This document shows, piece after piece, positions 38,473 through 48,380 of a stretch of DNA of 64,000 nt (position 1 is its first letter; the number at the start of each line of letters is the position of its first letter). The position numbers were made by a program, and so were the translations under genes. The DNA comes from Clostridium yunnanense (GTDB lineage Bacteria > Bacillota > Clostridia > Clostridiales > Clostridiaceae). Where the stretch lies: the NCBI RefSeq assembly GCF_016595795.1, contig NZ_JAENHN010000028.1, positions 1 through 64,000 on the forward strand, written 5' to 3'. Below the pieces are notes generated by a model. It did not search any database and was not told where the DNA came from. It saw only the letters and a program-made list of their open reading frames with translations.

Positions 38473-39813
38473 ATGAAAATTTTCAGTAAAGAAGACGTAA
38501 AGGAAATGCTACTAACTCAATCTCTTGAGGATTTAGAAAAACTTTTAGAAGAGGTACATCCAGTAGATATATTGGACGTACTAAGGGAGCTTGAGGATGA
38601 AAAGTATTTTATATTAAAGAAACTTCCTAACTGGCTTGTTGCAGATATATTTGAAGAAATGGATGAAGATGAGCAGCAAGAAGCACTAAATCTTTTTTCA
38701 GAACTAGACCAATTTAAGATATTGAATGAAATGAGTTCTGATGAGATAACAGATCTATTAGCAAATCTAGAGCCGGATAAGGTTGATAGGTTTTTAGGCA
38801 ATATAGATAAAGAAGACGCTGAAGAAGTTAAAGAACTGCTTACTTATGAAGAAGATACAGCTGGTGGTATAATGGCCACTGAGTTTATAGCGGTAAAAGA
38901 GAATATGACGGTAAAAGAGACACTAAGCTATTTACAAACCGCTGGAATAGAAGCGGAGACTGTTTACTATTTGTATGTGATTGATAGTAATAGTATACTA
39001 ACAGGTATATTATCATTAAGAGATTTAGTAATATCCTCATTTGATACTAAAATCAGTAGTATAATGACAACAAGTGTAAAGAGTGTTCCGGTACATATGG
39101 ATCAAGAGGAAGTTGCTAATATATTTCAAAAGTATGGGTTTCAAGCAATGCCTGTAATTGATGAGATAGGTGAAATGTTAGGAGTAATAACTTTTGATGA
39201 CATTATTGATATAGTAAGGCAAGAGGATAATGAGGATATATATCGTCTTGGTGGACTTAATGAAGGTGAAGCTGTAGATGGCTCAGTGATTGACTCAGTA
39301 AAAAGTAGACTTCCTTGGCTATTAGTAAACCTATTTACAGCTATAATAGCTGGTGCTACAGTAGGATTGTTTAGTGATACAATAGATAAATTAGTAATAC
39401 TAGCTACATTTAATCCCATAATAGCTGGTATGGGTGGCAATGCAGGGACTCAAAGTTTAACTCTTATAGTAAGAGGTATAGCTTTAGGAGAATTAAATAA
39501 AGAAAATGCAAAAAGGGTATTCTTAAAAGAAGTTATAGCAGGATTGTTTAATGGGATAGCAATTGGAATAGTTGTAGCTATATTAGGTTTTATATGGGCC
39601 AATAAACCAGTGTTTGGATTGGTAGTTGGAATTGCTATGATACTAAATATGTCTTTAGCTACAGCTGTGGGGTATCTTGTACCTGTAATTCTTAAAAAGT
39701 TAAATATAGATCCTGCACTTGCTTCAGCAGTTTTTGTTACAACATTTACAGATGTATGTGGTTTCTTCTTTTTCTTAGGATTAGCCACAATGTTTTTAAA
39801 ATATTTAATGTAG
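38473..39813 (+). CDS. mgtE: Magnesium transporter MgtE
   Basis: A 446-aa Mg2+ channel. An acidic helical N domain (superhelix, residues 1-130) includes repeated LEDLEKLLEEVHPVDILDVLRELE-type helices. Two CBS domains follow (about 130-255), then the membrane part (RLPWLLVNLFTAIIAGATVGLF, GMGGNAGTQSLTLIVRGIALGEL, TTFTDVCGFFFFLGLAT) with the pore aspartate in the last helix. The ATG at 38473, 8 nt after GAGGAGGA, gives the usual N terminus; longer in-frame forms would run into the leader hairpin. N and CBS domains normally gate the channel by sensing cytosolic Mg2+. Confidence 0.94.
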   Translation: MKIFSKEDVKEMLLTQSLEDLEKLLEEVHPVDILDVLRELEDEKYFILKKLPNWLVADIFEEMDEDEQQEALNLFSELDQFKILNEMSSDEITDLLANLEPDKVDRFLGNIDKEDAEEVKELLTYEEDTAGGIMATEFIAVKENMTVKETLSYLQTAGIEAETVYYLYVIDSNSILTGILSLRDLVISSFDTKISSIMTTSVKSVPVHMDQEEVANIFQKYGFQAMPVIDEIGEMLGVITFDDIIDIVRQEDNEDIYRLGGLNEGEAVDGSVIDSVKSRLPWLLVNLFTAIIAGATVGLFSDTIDKLVILATFNPIIAGMGGNAGTQSLTLIVRGIALGELNKENAKRVFLKEVIAGLFNGIAIGIVVAILGFIWANKPVFGLVVGIAMILNMSLATAVGYLVPVILKKLNIDPALASAVFVTTFTDVCGFFFFLGLATMFLKYLM

Positions 39814-39892
39814 ATAGCAAATACGATGAATTTAAATATTTTTGATCTTTGTTAAAGAGGGTTAAGTCGAAATAAGTTTTAAAATATAGATT

Positions 39893-39962
39893 AAGAGGCA
39901 ATTGGTATATAAGATGTTCTTGGAATAGGGAACATTTCAATAATATATTAATTGTCTTTTTT
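39893..39962 (+). terminator. Probable mgtE terminator (long interrupted hairpin)
   Basis: CAATT/AATTG at the base, A/T pairs in the middle and ATGTTC/GAACAT at the top (39914-39935). The 3' side ends GTCTTTTTT. Confidence 0.6.
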
Positions 39963-40013
39963 ATTTGGACTATAATAGTGTGAAATTTGGTTTATTATAA
40001 CTTTAATTTTGTT

Positions 40014-40176
40014 TATAATTAAAGATACAGGGGTTCACTGCAATTATTAATTTATACATTCTAAAGGGCATATGCAAGTGATTTTTGGACAAGTATAAAT
40101 TAAATTTCCGCAGAGTGCCTCTGTATATTAGATCAATTAGAAGTGTAAAATTAAGGTCTTTTTAACATTAATAGAA
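40014..40176 (+). ncRNA. Candidate structured RNA upstream of glpK
   Basis: A TATAAT (40014-40019) precedes a long hairpin whose base starts at the predicted +1. The 17-nt arms 40025-40041 and 40110-40126 pair at all but two positions; GU pairs are included. Inside is a perfect 9-bp helix AATTTATAC/GTATAAATT (40049-40057, 40093-40101) and a 35-nt apical region. A weak terminator-like hairpin AGATC/GGTCT then TTTTT follows (40131-40176). It may be a free small RNA or a leader element of glpK; it matches no riboswitch I recognise. Confidence 0.5.
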
Positions 40177-40255
40177 CTTTAGTAAGCAGATTCTAATATA
40201 TGTTGTTATATCATAAATAACTATTAAAATAAGATCTTATTGGAATTGGGTATAG

Positions 40256-41779
<1,524 letters not shown>

Positions 41780-41824
41780 TTGAATTATTATGAAGTTTTA
41801 TATATTTAAATGAGGTGAATTTAA

Positions 41825-42625
41825 TTGAAAAAGATTTTGGGATTTATAGGTTGTGGGAACATGGGAGCTGCTATGGTTGGAGGTATAATTGCATCAGGTA
41901 TTGTAACAAATGATAATATCATAGCATCTACCAAAACTAAGCAATCAGCAGAAGCTCTTGAACAAAGGTTTGGAATAAAAACTACGCTAGATAATAAAGA
42001 AATAGCTTCTAAGGCAGATATAATATTTTTAGCAGTTAAACCATTTATGTATGATGGAGTAATTGAGGAGATAAGGGATATCATAAGAGATGATACTATA
42101 ATAATTACTATTGCAGCTGGTATTGAGATTGAGAAGGTTAAGAGTGCTTTTAGAAAAGAAGTGAAATTAATTAAAACTATGCCAAATACTCCTGCTTTAG
42201 TTGGCGAGGCAATGAGTGCTATTTGTCCTTCAACTAATATATCTGAAGAAGAACTTGATTATGTAATAAGTATATTTAGTTCTTTTGGAAATACTGAGAT
42301 ACTTGATGAGAAAGACTTTCACGGCTTTATAGCACTTTGTGGATCTTCTCCAGCATATGTATTTATGTTTATAGAGGCTATGGCAGATGCAGCGGTTAAA
42401 ATGGGTATTCAAAGAAAGAAAGCATATAAATTAGCTGCGCAAGCTGTATTAGGTTCGGCGAAAATGGTATTAGATACTGAAAAGCATCCTGGAGAACTTA
42501 AAGATATGGTTTGTTCACCAAGAGGTACGACAATAGAAGCTGTCATAGAATTAGAGAATAGTGGTATGAGATCTTCTATAATAAAAGCTATGGAAAAGTG
42601 TGAAGAGAAATCTAAGAATATGTAA
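41825..42625 (+). CDS. proC: Pyrroline-5-carboxylate reductase
   Basis: Last step of proline synthesis, 266 aa. Rossmann start ILGFIGCGNMGAAMVGGII, KPFMYDGVIEEI, MPNTPALVGEAMSAICPS, and the C-terminal GSAKMVLDTEKHPGELKDMVCSPRGTTIEAVIELE signature. Start is TTG (41825) with GAGGTGAAT upstream. 45 nt after glpK; ends at a strong terminator. Confidence 0.96.
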   Translation: MKKILGFIGCGNMGAAMVGGIIASGIVTNDNIIASTKTKQSAEALEQRFGIKTTLDNKEIASKADIIFLAVKPFMYDGVIEEIRDIIRDDTIIITIAAGIEIEKVKSAFRKEVKLIKTMPNTPALVGEAMSAICPSTNISEEELDYVISIFSSFGNTEILDEKDFHGFIALCGSSPAYVFMFIEAMADAAVKMGIQRKKAYKLAAQAVLGSAKMVLDTEKHPGELKDMVCSPRGTTIEAVIELENSGMRSSIIKAMEKCEEKSKNM

Positions 42626-42641
42626 TGGATTGTGAATTTAG

Positions 42642-42684
42642 AGAAGTAAGTACTTAAAGTAATAAGTATTTACTTCTTTTTTTA
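42642..42684 (+). terminator. proC terminator
   Basis: Stem 42642-42656 with 42663-42677 (AGAAGTAAGTACTTA, one mismatch), then a run of T. Confidence 0.88.
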
Positions 42685-42711
42685 CAGCCTATGAAAGTAT
42701 AAAGTTTTTGT

Positions 42712-42855
42712 GTCGGCTAATCCTACATATTTTAGTGGTTTTAAGAGCTGTATGTAGTAAAAAGGGAAACTTGTTCGCTTGCAAAGTTTTCTTCATGTTC
42801 ATTATGAAAGGCGAATGTGTTAAAAAAGCTTATTGGAGAAGGTCGCTTCACCGAC
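42712..42855 (+). other. Structured intergenic segment, possible ncRNA
   Basis: Ends close on each other as GTCGG (42712-42716) and CCGAC (42851-42855). Inside are CTACATA/TATGTAG (42723-42729, 42751-42757), AAACTT/AAGTTT (about 42767-42790) and TTCAT/ATGAA (about 42792-42808). A 3' hairpin then runs into TTTTATAT. An open frame of 66 codons crosses it but lacks a ribosome site and looks incidental. The rest of the gap up to 43050 is AT-rich with no gene seen. Confidence 0.35.
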
Positions 42856-43059
42856 TTTTATATAATTTTAAAGTAACTTTTATAAATTTTAAATTAGTTA
42901 ATAAGTAAGACTAAATGATAAAAATTATCATTTACAATATTATATATTTGAGTTATTATATTTAGGAAAATAATTATGATTAAATAATTATTATTAGTAA
43001 AAGTGGTTCATATAACTAATTATGTAAAAGTGTTTTAAATTATTAACGAGGTGATTATT

Positions 43060-44061
43060 TTGAACAAATATAGAATATTGCTATATTACAAATTTATAAA
43101 TATAGAAAATAGTAAAGAATTCTCAAAAGAACATTTAAAGTTATGTAAGGATATTGGGCTTAAGGGAAGGATTCTAATTGCAGACGAGGGTATAAATGGA
43201 ACTGTGTCAGGTACTGTGGAGCAAACGGAAAAGTACATTAATGAATTGAAGCGAGACTACAGATTTGTAGATATGATCTTCAAAATTGATGAAGCAAATG
43301 AACATGCTTTCAAGAAGATGTATGTAAGACATAAGAATAGTATAATAACTTTGCTTCCAGAGGATGATGTAGATCCAAATGAAAGGGTTGGAAGATATCT
43401 CAAACCTAAGGAATTTTATCAAATGCTTCAAAGAGATGATGTAATAATAGTAGATGGAAGAAACGATTACGAGTATAACATAGGCCACTTTAGAGGGGCA
43501 ATAAAACCGAATGTAAGTAACTTTAAGGAATTTCCGAAATGGATAGATGATAATTTATCAGAGTATAAGAATAAGAAAATACTTACTTATTGTACTGGTG
43601 GAATAAGGTGTGAGAAATTGACAGGAGTGCTATTAGACCACGGGTTTGATGATGTATATCACCTTGAAGGTGGGATAGTGACCTATGGTAAAGATACTGA
43701 AGTAAGAGGGAAGTTGTGGGATGGAAAGTGCTATGTTTTCGATGAAAGAGTTTCTGTAAGGATAAATAATACAGATGAAGATATAGTTATATCTAAATGC
43801 ACTCATTGTGGAGAAGCGTCTGATAGATATATAAATTGTACTAATGATGATTGTCATAAGCAGCATATATGTTGTGAGAAATGTGAAAAAGAGCAAGAGG
43901 GATTCTGTTCTAATAACTGCAGACAACACATACTAGAGCATCCTGACAGGGATGCAAGATTGAGGCTTAAAGAAAAGGTTAAGATGTATAAAAGGTATAA
44001 TCAGTATCATGAAAAGGCTAAGGAGGCTATTGGAAGGGTAGATAAAAGTTATTCAAATTAA
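43060..44061 (+). CDS. trhO: tRNA uridine 5-oxyacetic acid pathway hydroxylase TrhO (rhodanese-like, YceA)
   Basis: Oxygen-dependent formation of ho5U34 in tRNA, 333 aa. An acylphosphatase-like N-terminal domain is followed by a rhodanese domain (about 115-215) with EFYQMLQRDDVIIVDGRNDYEYNIGHFRGA and the active loop YCTGGIRCEKLTG. The C-terminal tail is Cys-rich (CTHCGE, CTNDDCHKQHICCEKCEKEQEGFCSNNC) and probably zinc-binding. The TTG at 43060 is chosen, 6 nt after GAGGTG, rather than the GTG that forms part of that site. Confidence 0.92.
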   Translation: MNKYRILLYYKFINIENSKEFSKEHLKLCKDIGLKGRILIADEGINGTVSGTVEQTEKYINELKRDYRFVDMIFKIDEANEHAFKKMYVRHKNSIITLLPEDDVDPNERVGRYLKPKEFYQMLQRDDVIIVDGRNDYEYNIGHFRGAIKPNVSNFKEFPKWIDDNLSEYKNKKILTYCTGGIRCEKLTGVLLDHGFDDVYHLEGGIVTYGKDTEVRGKLWDGKCYVFDERVSVRINNTDEDIVISKCTHCGEASDRYINCTNDDCHKQHICCEKCEKEQEGFCSNNCRQHILEHPDRDARLRLKEKVKMYKRYNQYHEKAKEAIGRVDKSYSN

Positions 44062-44121
44062 GTAACTGTAGATGTAGTTAAAAATGCAAAATAAAAAATA
44101 AAAAAAGTTTTTAAATATCTA

Positions 44122-44172
44122 TTGACAGAAAGCAAAAAAAGATATAAACTTTAGATAGTGATAATCATTCTC
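44122..44172 (+). promoter_or_regulatory. Promoter with overlapping Fur box
   Basis: TTGACA (44122-44127) with a TAAACT or TATAAA -10 candidate (44143-44150). GATAGTGATAATCATTCTC (44154-44172) matches 17 of 19 positions of the classic Fur box and covers the predicted transcription start. Confidence 0.65.
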
Positions 44173-44346
44173 AAGAAAAACTTAAATAAGATAGATGTTT
44201 TTACTGGGCAAAATAATTGCATCTTACTTATATACAAGTTGAGACTGGTTTTCGAAGGCAAACACACACATAGCATTAACCAAATAGACTCCTCTTAATA
44301 TTATTTGATGACTGCGGAGAGGCTATCCAAAATAGGATAGTCTCTT
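44157..44346 (+). ncRNA. Candidate Fur-repressed small RNA
   Basis: From the Fur-box promoter, about 190 nt run without a convincing ORF to an intrinsic terminator (44317-44346). The terminator is a 12-bp stem with GU pairs, an AAAATA loop, and a T-rich tail. A pyrimidine stretch ACTCCTCTT (44288-44296) is complementary to the core of a Shine-Dalgarno sequence, as in the seed of iron-sparing RNAs such as B. subtilis FsrA. The only ORF is 15 codons with no ribosome site. Confidence 0.5.
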
Positions 44347-44355
44347 TTGCATTTT
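44317..44355 (+). terminator. Terminator of the candidate small RNA
   Basis: GAGAGGCTATCC (44317-44328) pairs with GGATAGTCTCTT (44335-44346), 6-nt loop, followed by TTGCATTTTT. Confidence 0.85.
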
Positions 44356-44520
44356 TGGAATACATATTTTTTTATTGGAGAAACTTTTTATTATGTATGA
44401 CTATGCTACTTTATAATTTATATAAGTAAGAAACTTTTCTTACTTTGATGAGATGATTCTATACTCAAGTCTTGTAATTAGGTCATACATCTACACAATT
44501 ATATAAAAGGAGTTGATATT

Positions 44521-44655
44521 ATGAGCGGTGAAAAATCAGTAAATGAGGGCTTATCTGATAAGAGCTCACAATCTAGATCTTCAAAAACTGGATATATGAA
44601 TAGAGGAAACAGTGGATTAAATCCAGAAAATAAAAGTACCAAAAATAAGAGATAA
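44521..44655 (+). CDS. Small hydrophilic protein, unrecognised (44 aa)
   Basis: ATG behind AAAGGAGTTGAT encodes 44 residues starting MSGEKSVNEGLSDKSSQSRS and ending NPENKSTKNKR. It is rich in Ser, Asn and Lys, has no hydrophobic stretch, and is probably disordered. The strong ribosome site and a following hairpin (GGGGCAG/CTGCCTC, 44662-44687) suggest a real gene. It has the look of a minor spore or stress peptide, but I recognise no family. A perfect hairpin AAGTAAGAA/TTCTTACTT (44424-44445) lies in its leader. Confidence 0.6.
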   Translation: MSGEKSVNEGLSDKSSQSRSSKTGYMNRGNSGLNPENKSTKNKR

Positions 44656-44661
44656 TATAGT

Positions 44662-44690
44662 GGGGCAGATGTTTATGACACTGCCTCAAA
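44662..44690 (+). terminator. Hairpin after the 44-aa gene
   Basis: GGGGCAG (44662-44668) with CTGCCTC (44681-44687), one GU pair, weak T tail. Confidence 0.55.
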
Positions 44691-44855
44691 TTTATTCCTT
44701 GTATATATTATGACGGTTTATAGATGTAAAGAAAGCATATAATATATAAAATTGCAAAATGTTAAATAAGTATTAAGTTAATTGCAGTTAATAAGGTAGT
44801 TTAAACCTAGCTACTATATTTATGATATAATATAAAAAAATAGGAGGTGGGTTTA

Positions 44856-45362
44856 ATGGGAGGAATTACTACAGACAATATAATTTTATTATTAATAACC
44901 CTAGTACTTTTATATTTAGTATTTAAGTTTATAAAAGGTATAATAAAAACTATAATAACCATTATTTTAATCCTTACTTTAGGTGTAAGTGCATACAATA
45001 TATTTATTGCAAAAAAGTCTGTTAGCGATGAAATTGATAGATATAAGATTGACTATGCATATTTTAATGATGTAAAAGATATATCATCTCAAGCAAAACA
45101 AACAGTTGATGATATAGAAAATAACAAGAATGTTAATCAAAATATAAACAAGCTGTCAGAATTGAGAAATAAAGCACAAGTGCTAAATCATAGTAGTGAT
45201 TTGGATGCTTTACACAATAGATATATAAATACTTTTGATGGAATTATATTGGGATGCAAAGGATATAGTACTGCTAAGCAGGTTGGTGAGCAGACCAAGA
45301 AAATAGATGAGCTTAAGAAAGACCTTGATGTGAGCATTAAGGATATAGTTTCAGCAAGATAA
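44856..45362 (+). CDS. Membrane-anchored protein of unknown function
   Basis: A 168-aa protein with two adjacent N-terminal hydrophobic segments (about residues 7-23 and 28-47), then a soluble, mostly helical domain rich in Lys, Asp and Asn (SSQAKQTVDDIENNKNVNQN and KIDELKKDLDVSIKD suggest short coiled coils). I recognise no family. The ATG at 44856 is 6 nt after AGGAGGTG. It stands alone and ends at a 21-bp terminator. Confidence 0.8.
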   Translation: MGGITTDNIILLLITLVLLYLVFKFIKGIIKTIITIILILTLGVSAYNIFIAKKSVSDEIDRYKIDYAYFNDVKDISSQAKQTVDDIENNKNVNQNINKLSELRNKAQVLNHSSDLDALHNRYINTFDGIILGCKGYSTAKQVGEQTKKIDELKKDLDVSIKDIVSAR

Positions 45363-45400
45363 GACATGTAGAACTTCCAATACAATTTAAAAAAGTTATC

Positions 45401-45450
45401 AAAAAAGGTTATTTATAATTTTTAAGTTTAAATTATAAATAACCTTTTTT
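45401..45450 (+). terminator. Strong terminator after the 168-aa membrane protein gene
   Basis: A 21-bp perfect stem (45401-45421 with 45430-45450, core GGTTATTTATAATT), with A run before and T run after, so it can work in both directions. Confidence 0.93.
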
Positions 45451-45549
45451 ATTATAAAAATATAAAAAATATTTTTTAAATTATAAAATATTTAATTAAT
45501 GCTAAACATAGTTAGTAGTAGTGTAGTTAAATATATAATTTTAGGCACA

Positions 45550-45593
45550 ATATACGAATTATAAAATAAATTAGTTGAAAAATATTCGTAACT
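45550..45593 (+). promoter_or_regulatory. PurR-box-like inverted pair upstream of purA
   Basis: ATATACGAATTAT (45550-45562) matches 11 of 13 positions of the Bacillus PurBox AWWWCCGAACWWT. On the minus strand 45593-45581 (AGTTACGAATATT) matches 10 of 13. The boxes are inverted and 18 nt apart (16-17 in B. subtilis), ending 5 nt before the purA -35. Confidence 0.5.
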
Positions 45594-45597
45594 TCCA

Positions 45598-45626
45598 TTG
45601 ACCTAATATATTTACTTTGATACTAT
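45598..45626 (+). promoter_or_regulatory. purA promoter
   Basis: TTGACC (45598-45603), 17-nt spacer, TACTAT (45621-45626), about 125 nt before purA. Confidence 0.7.
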
Positions 45627-45740
45627 GTTAGGTGGGAATTTAATTATATTAAATTTATTACTATTAAAATTTATATAAGTTTAGACTTATTAGGAATGAC
45701 AACAATGAATGAGTGTAACCAAGTAAACTGATGTATTTAA

Positions 45741-47039
<1,299 letters not shown>

Positions 47040-47064
47040 AATAAATAATTTTTTATAATAGAAG

Positions 47065-47093
47065 AAGGACCTATTTATAAATAGGTTCTTTTA
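47065..47093 (+). terminator. purA terminator
   Basis: AAGGACCTATT (47065-47075) pairs with 47080-47090, followed by T residues. Confidence 0.75.
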
Positions 47094-47242
47094 CTGTATA
47101 TGAAAATATAAAGTTTTTATGTTATCGTGACTTATGTTACTGAAAAAAAGTTTTTTTTAATATAAAATAGGATCATAGGTAGTAAAAAAAACAGCTTGAA
47201 AAATGTACTAGATAAGTTTACATTCAAATCCGACCATTTTGG

Positions 47243-47271
47243 TTGAATTTATATAAATAATCTAGTATAAT
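47243..47271 (+). promoter_or_regulatory. Promoter of the DUF1858 gene
   Basis: TTGAAT (47243-47248), 17-nt spacer, TATAAT (47266-47271), 51 nt before the start codon. Confidence 0.7.
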
Positions 47272-47322
47272 AATTAAAGTAAGCTTGTAACATAAAATTA
47301 TTAAAAAGTGAGGTTGATAGTA

Positions 47323-47505
47323 ATGGTTACTAAGGACATGACAATAGGTGAAGTAGTTAGAACATATCCACAAAAAGCAGAAGTTTTGATGAGCTTTGGA
47401 ATGGGTTGTGTTGGATGTCCATCAGCTCAAGCAGAAACTATTGAAGAAGCTGCTTTAGTACATGGATTAAACCTTGATGAATTAGTAGTTGCTTTAAATA
47501 AGTAA
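47323..47505 (+). CDS. DUF1858 domain protein
   Basis: A 60-aa protein: MTIGEVVRTYPQKAEVLMSFGMGCVGCPSAQAETIEEAALVHGLNLDELVVALN. This is the ScdA_N/DUF1858 helical fold with the GCVGCP cysteine pair, which may bind metal or be redox-active, as in ScdA/RIC N-terminal domains. The ATG at 47323 is preferred over a GTG at 47308. Monocistronic, own promoter and terminator. Confidence 0.88.
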   Translation: MVTKDMTIGEVVRTYPQKAEVLMSFGMGCVGCPSAQAETIEEAALVHGLNLDELVVALNK

Positions 47506-47523
47506 TAAGTAAGAACTTTTAAG

Positions 47524-47552
47524 GACGTCTTTGTTAAGACGTCTTTGTTTTT
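47524..47552 (+). terminator. DUF1858 gene terminator
   Basis: GACGTCTT-TGTT-AAGACGTC (47524-47543), then a T run. Confidence 0.9.
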
Positions 47553-47573
47553 TTGAGTAGTGATGGAGGATTT

Positions 47574-48314
47574 ATGATTAAAGAATTTGAAAAGGAATAT
47601 GAGATAAATTACCATGATGTAGCGTGGAATCTAAAGGCATCTATTTCTGCCATAGTGAATTTCCTATGTGATATAGGGTTTAGGCAGTCTGAGAGCTTGG
47701 GAGCGGGGATTAAGGCCATGATGAAAGATAAACAATCATGGGTCTTTTATAAATATGATATAGAAATTCACAGATATCCAGATATAGAGGAAAAAATAAA
47801 GGTAATCACTGAACCAATAGGGTTCAGAAAGTTTTATGCTTACAGAAAATATATTGTTTTGGATGTTGAAGGAAATGTAATTATAGAGGGAAAAAGTATA
47901 TTCTTCTTTGTTGATTTAGAGAAGAGAAGAGCTATAAGAATACCTGATCAGCAGTATAAGTTATATGGTGTAGAGAATGACTTGAATTATTCGATAGATA
48001 TTGATGATGTTAAGCCAATTAAAGAGTATGAGTTTAAAAAGACTTTTAGAGTAAGGTATGGAGATATAGATTCTAATCTTCACGTTAATAATGTAAAATA
48101 TATAGAATGGGCAGTAGAGAGTCTCCCAATTGGTATCATTAAAGAAAACAGTATTAAAAGAATAATTGTTAACTTCTTAAAAGAAACAACTTTTGGACAT
48201 GAGATAACCTCTTCTAGCAGTATAAAGAACTTAGAGGACAGTTTAGAAAGTGTTCATAAGATAGAAGATGAAGACGGAAAAGTTCTAGCTACAGTAAGAT
48301 GTGTATGGGAATAA
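47574..48314 (+). CDS. Acyl-ACP thioesterase (FatA/FatB type)
   Basis: A 246-aa double-hotdog protein. The first hotdog has EYEINYHDVAWNLKASISAIVNFLCDIG and the FRKFYAYRKYIVLD strand. The second has RVRYGDIDSNLHVNNVKYIEWAVE, in which the Asn-x-His-x-Asn-Asn pattern is the thioesterase active-site segment. It releases fatty acids from ACP, cutting chain elongation. The ATG at 47574 follows GGAGGA. Convergent with the flavoprotein gene, with a shared terminator. Confidence 0.88.
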   Translation: MIKEFEKEYEINYHDVAWNLKASISAIVNFLCDIGFRQSESLGAGIKAMMKDKQSWVFYKYDIEIHRYPDIEEKIKVITEPIGFRKFYAYRKYIVLDVEGNVIIEGKSIFFFVDLEKRRAIRIPDQQYKLYGVENDLNYSIDIDDVKPIKEYEFKKTFRVRYGDIDSNLHVNNVKYIEWAVESLPIGIIKENSIKRIIVNFLKETTFGHEITSSSSIKNLEDSLESVHKIEDEDGKVLATVRCVWE

Positions 48315-48325
48315 AATAAATATAT

Positions 48326-48359
48326 AAAAATCGCTAATTAATTCATATTAGCGATTTTT
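48326..48359. terminator. Bidirectional terminator between thioesterase and flavoprotein genes
   Basis: 13-bp stem AAAAATCGCTAAT (48326-48338) with 48347-48359, A run on one side and T run on the other, serving both convergent genes. Confidence 0.9.
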
Positions 48360-48380
48360 TGTTTTATAAAGTTTTTCATT

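Noticed and set aside
42708-42908. 66-codon open frame downstream of proC
   Set aside because: No ribosome site, unusual Cys/Arg/Trp-rich composition, and the region folds into hairpins; better seen as a structured non-coding segment.
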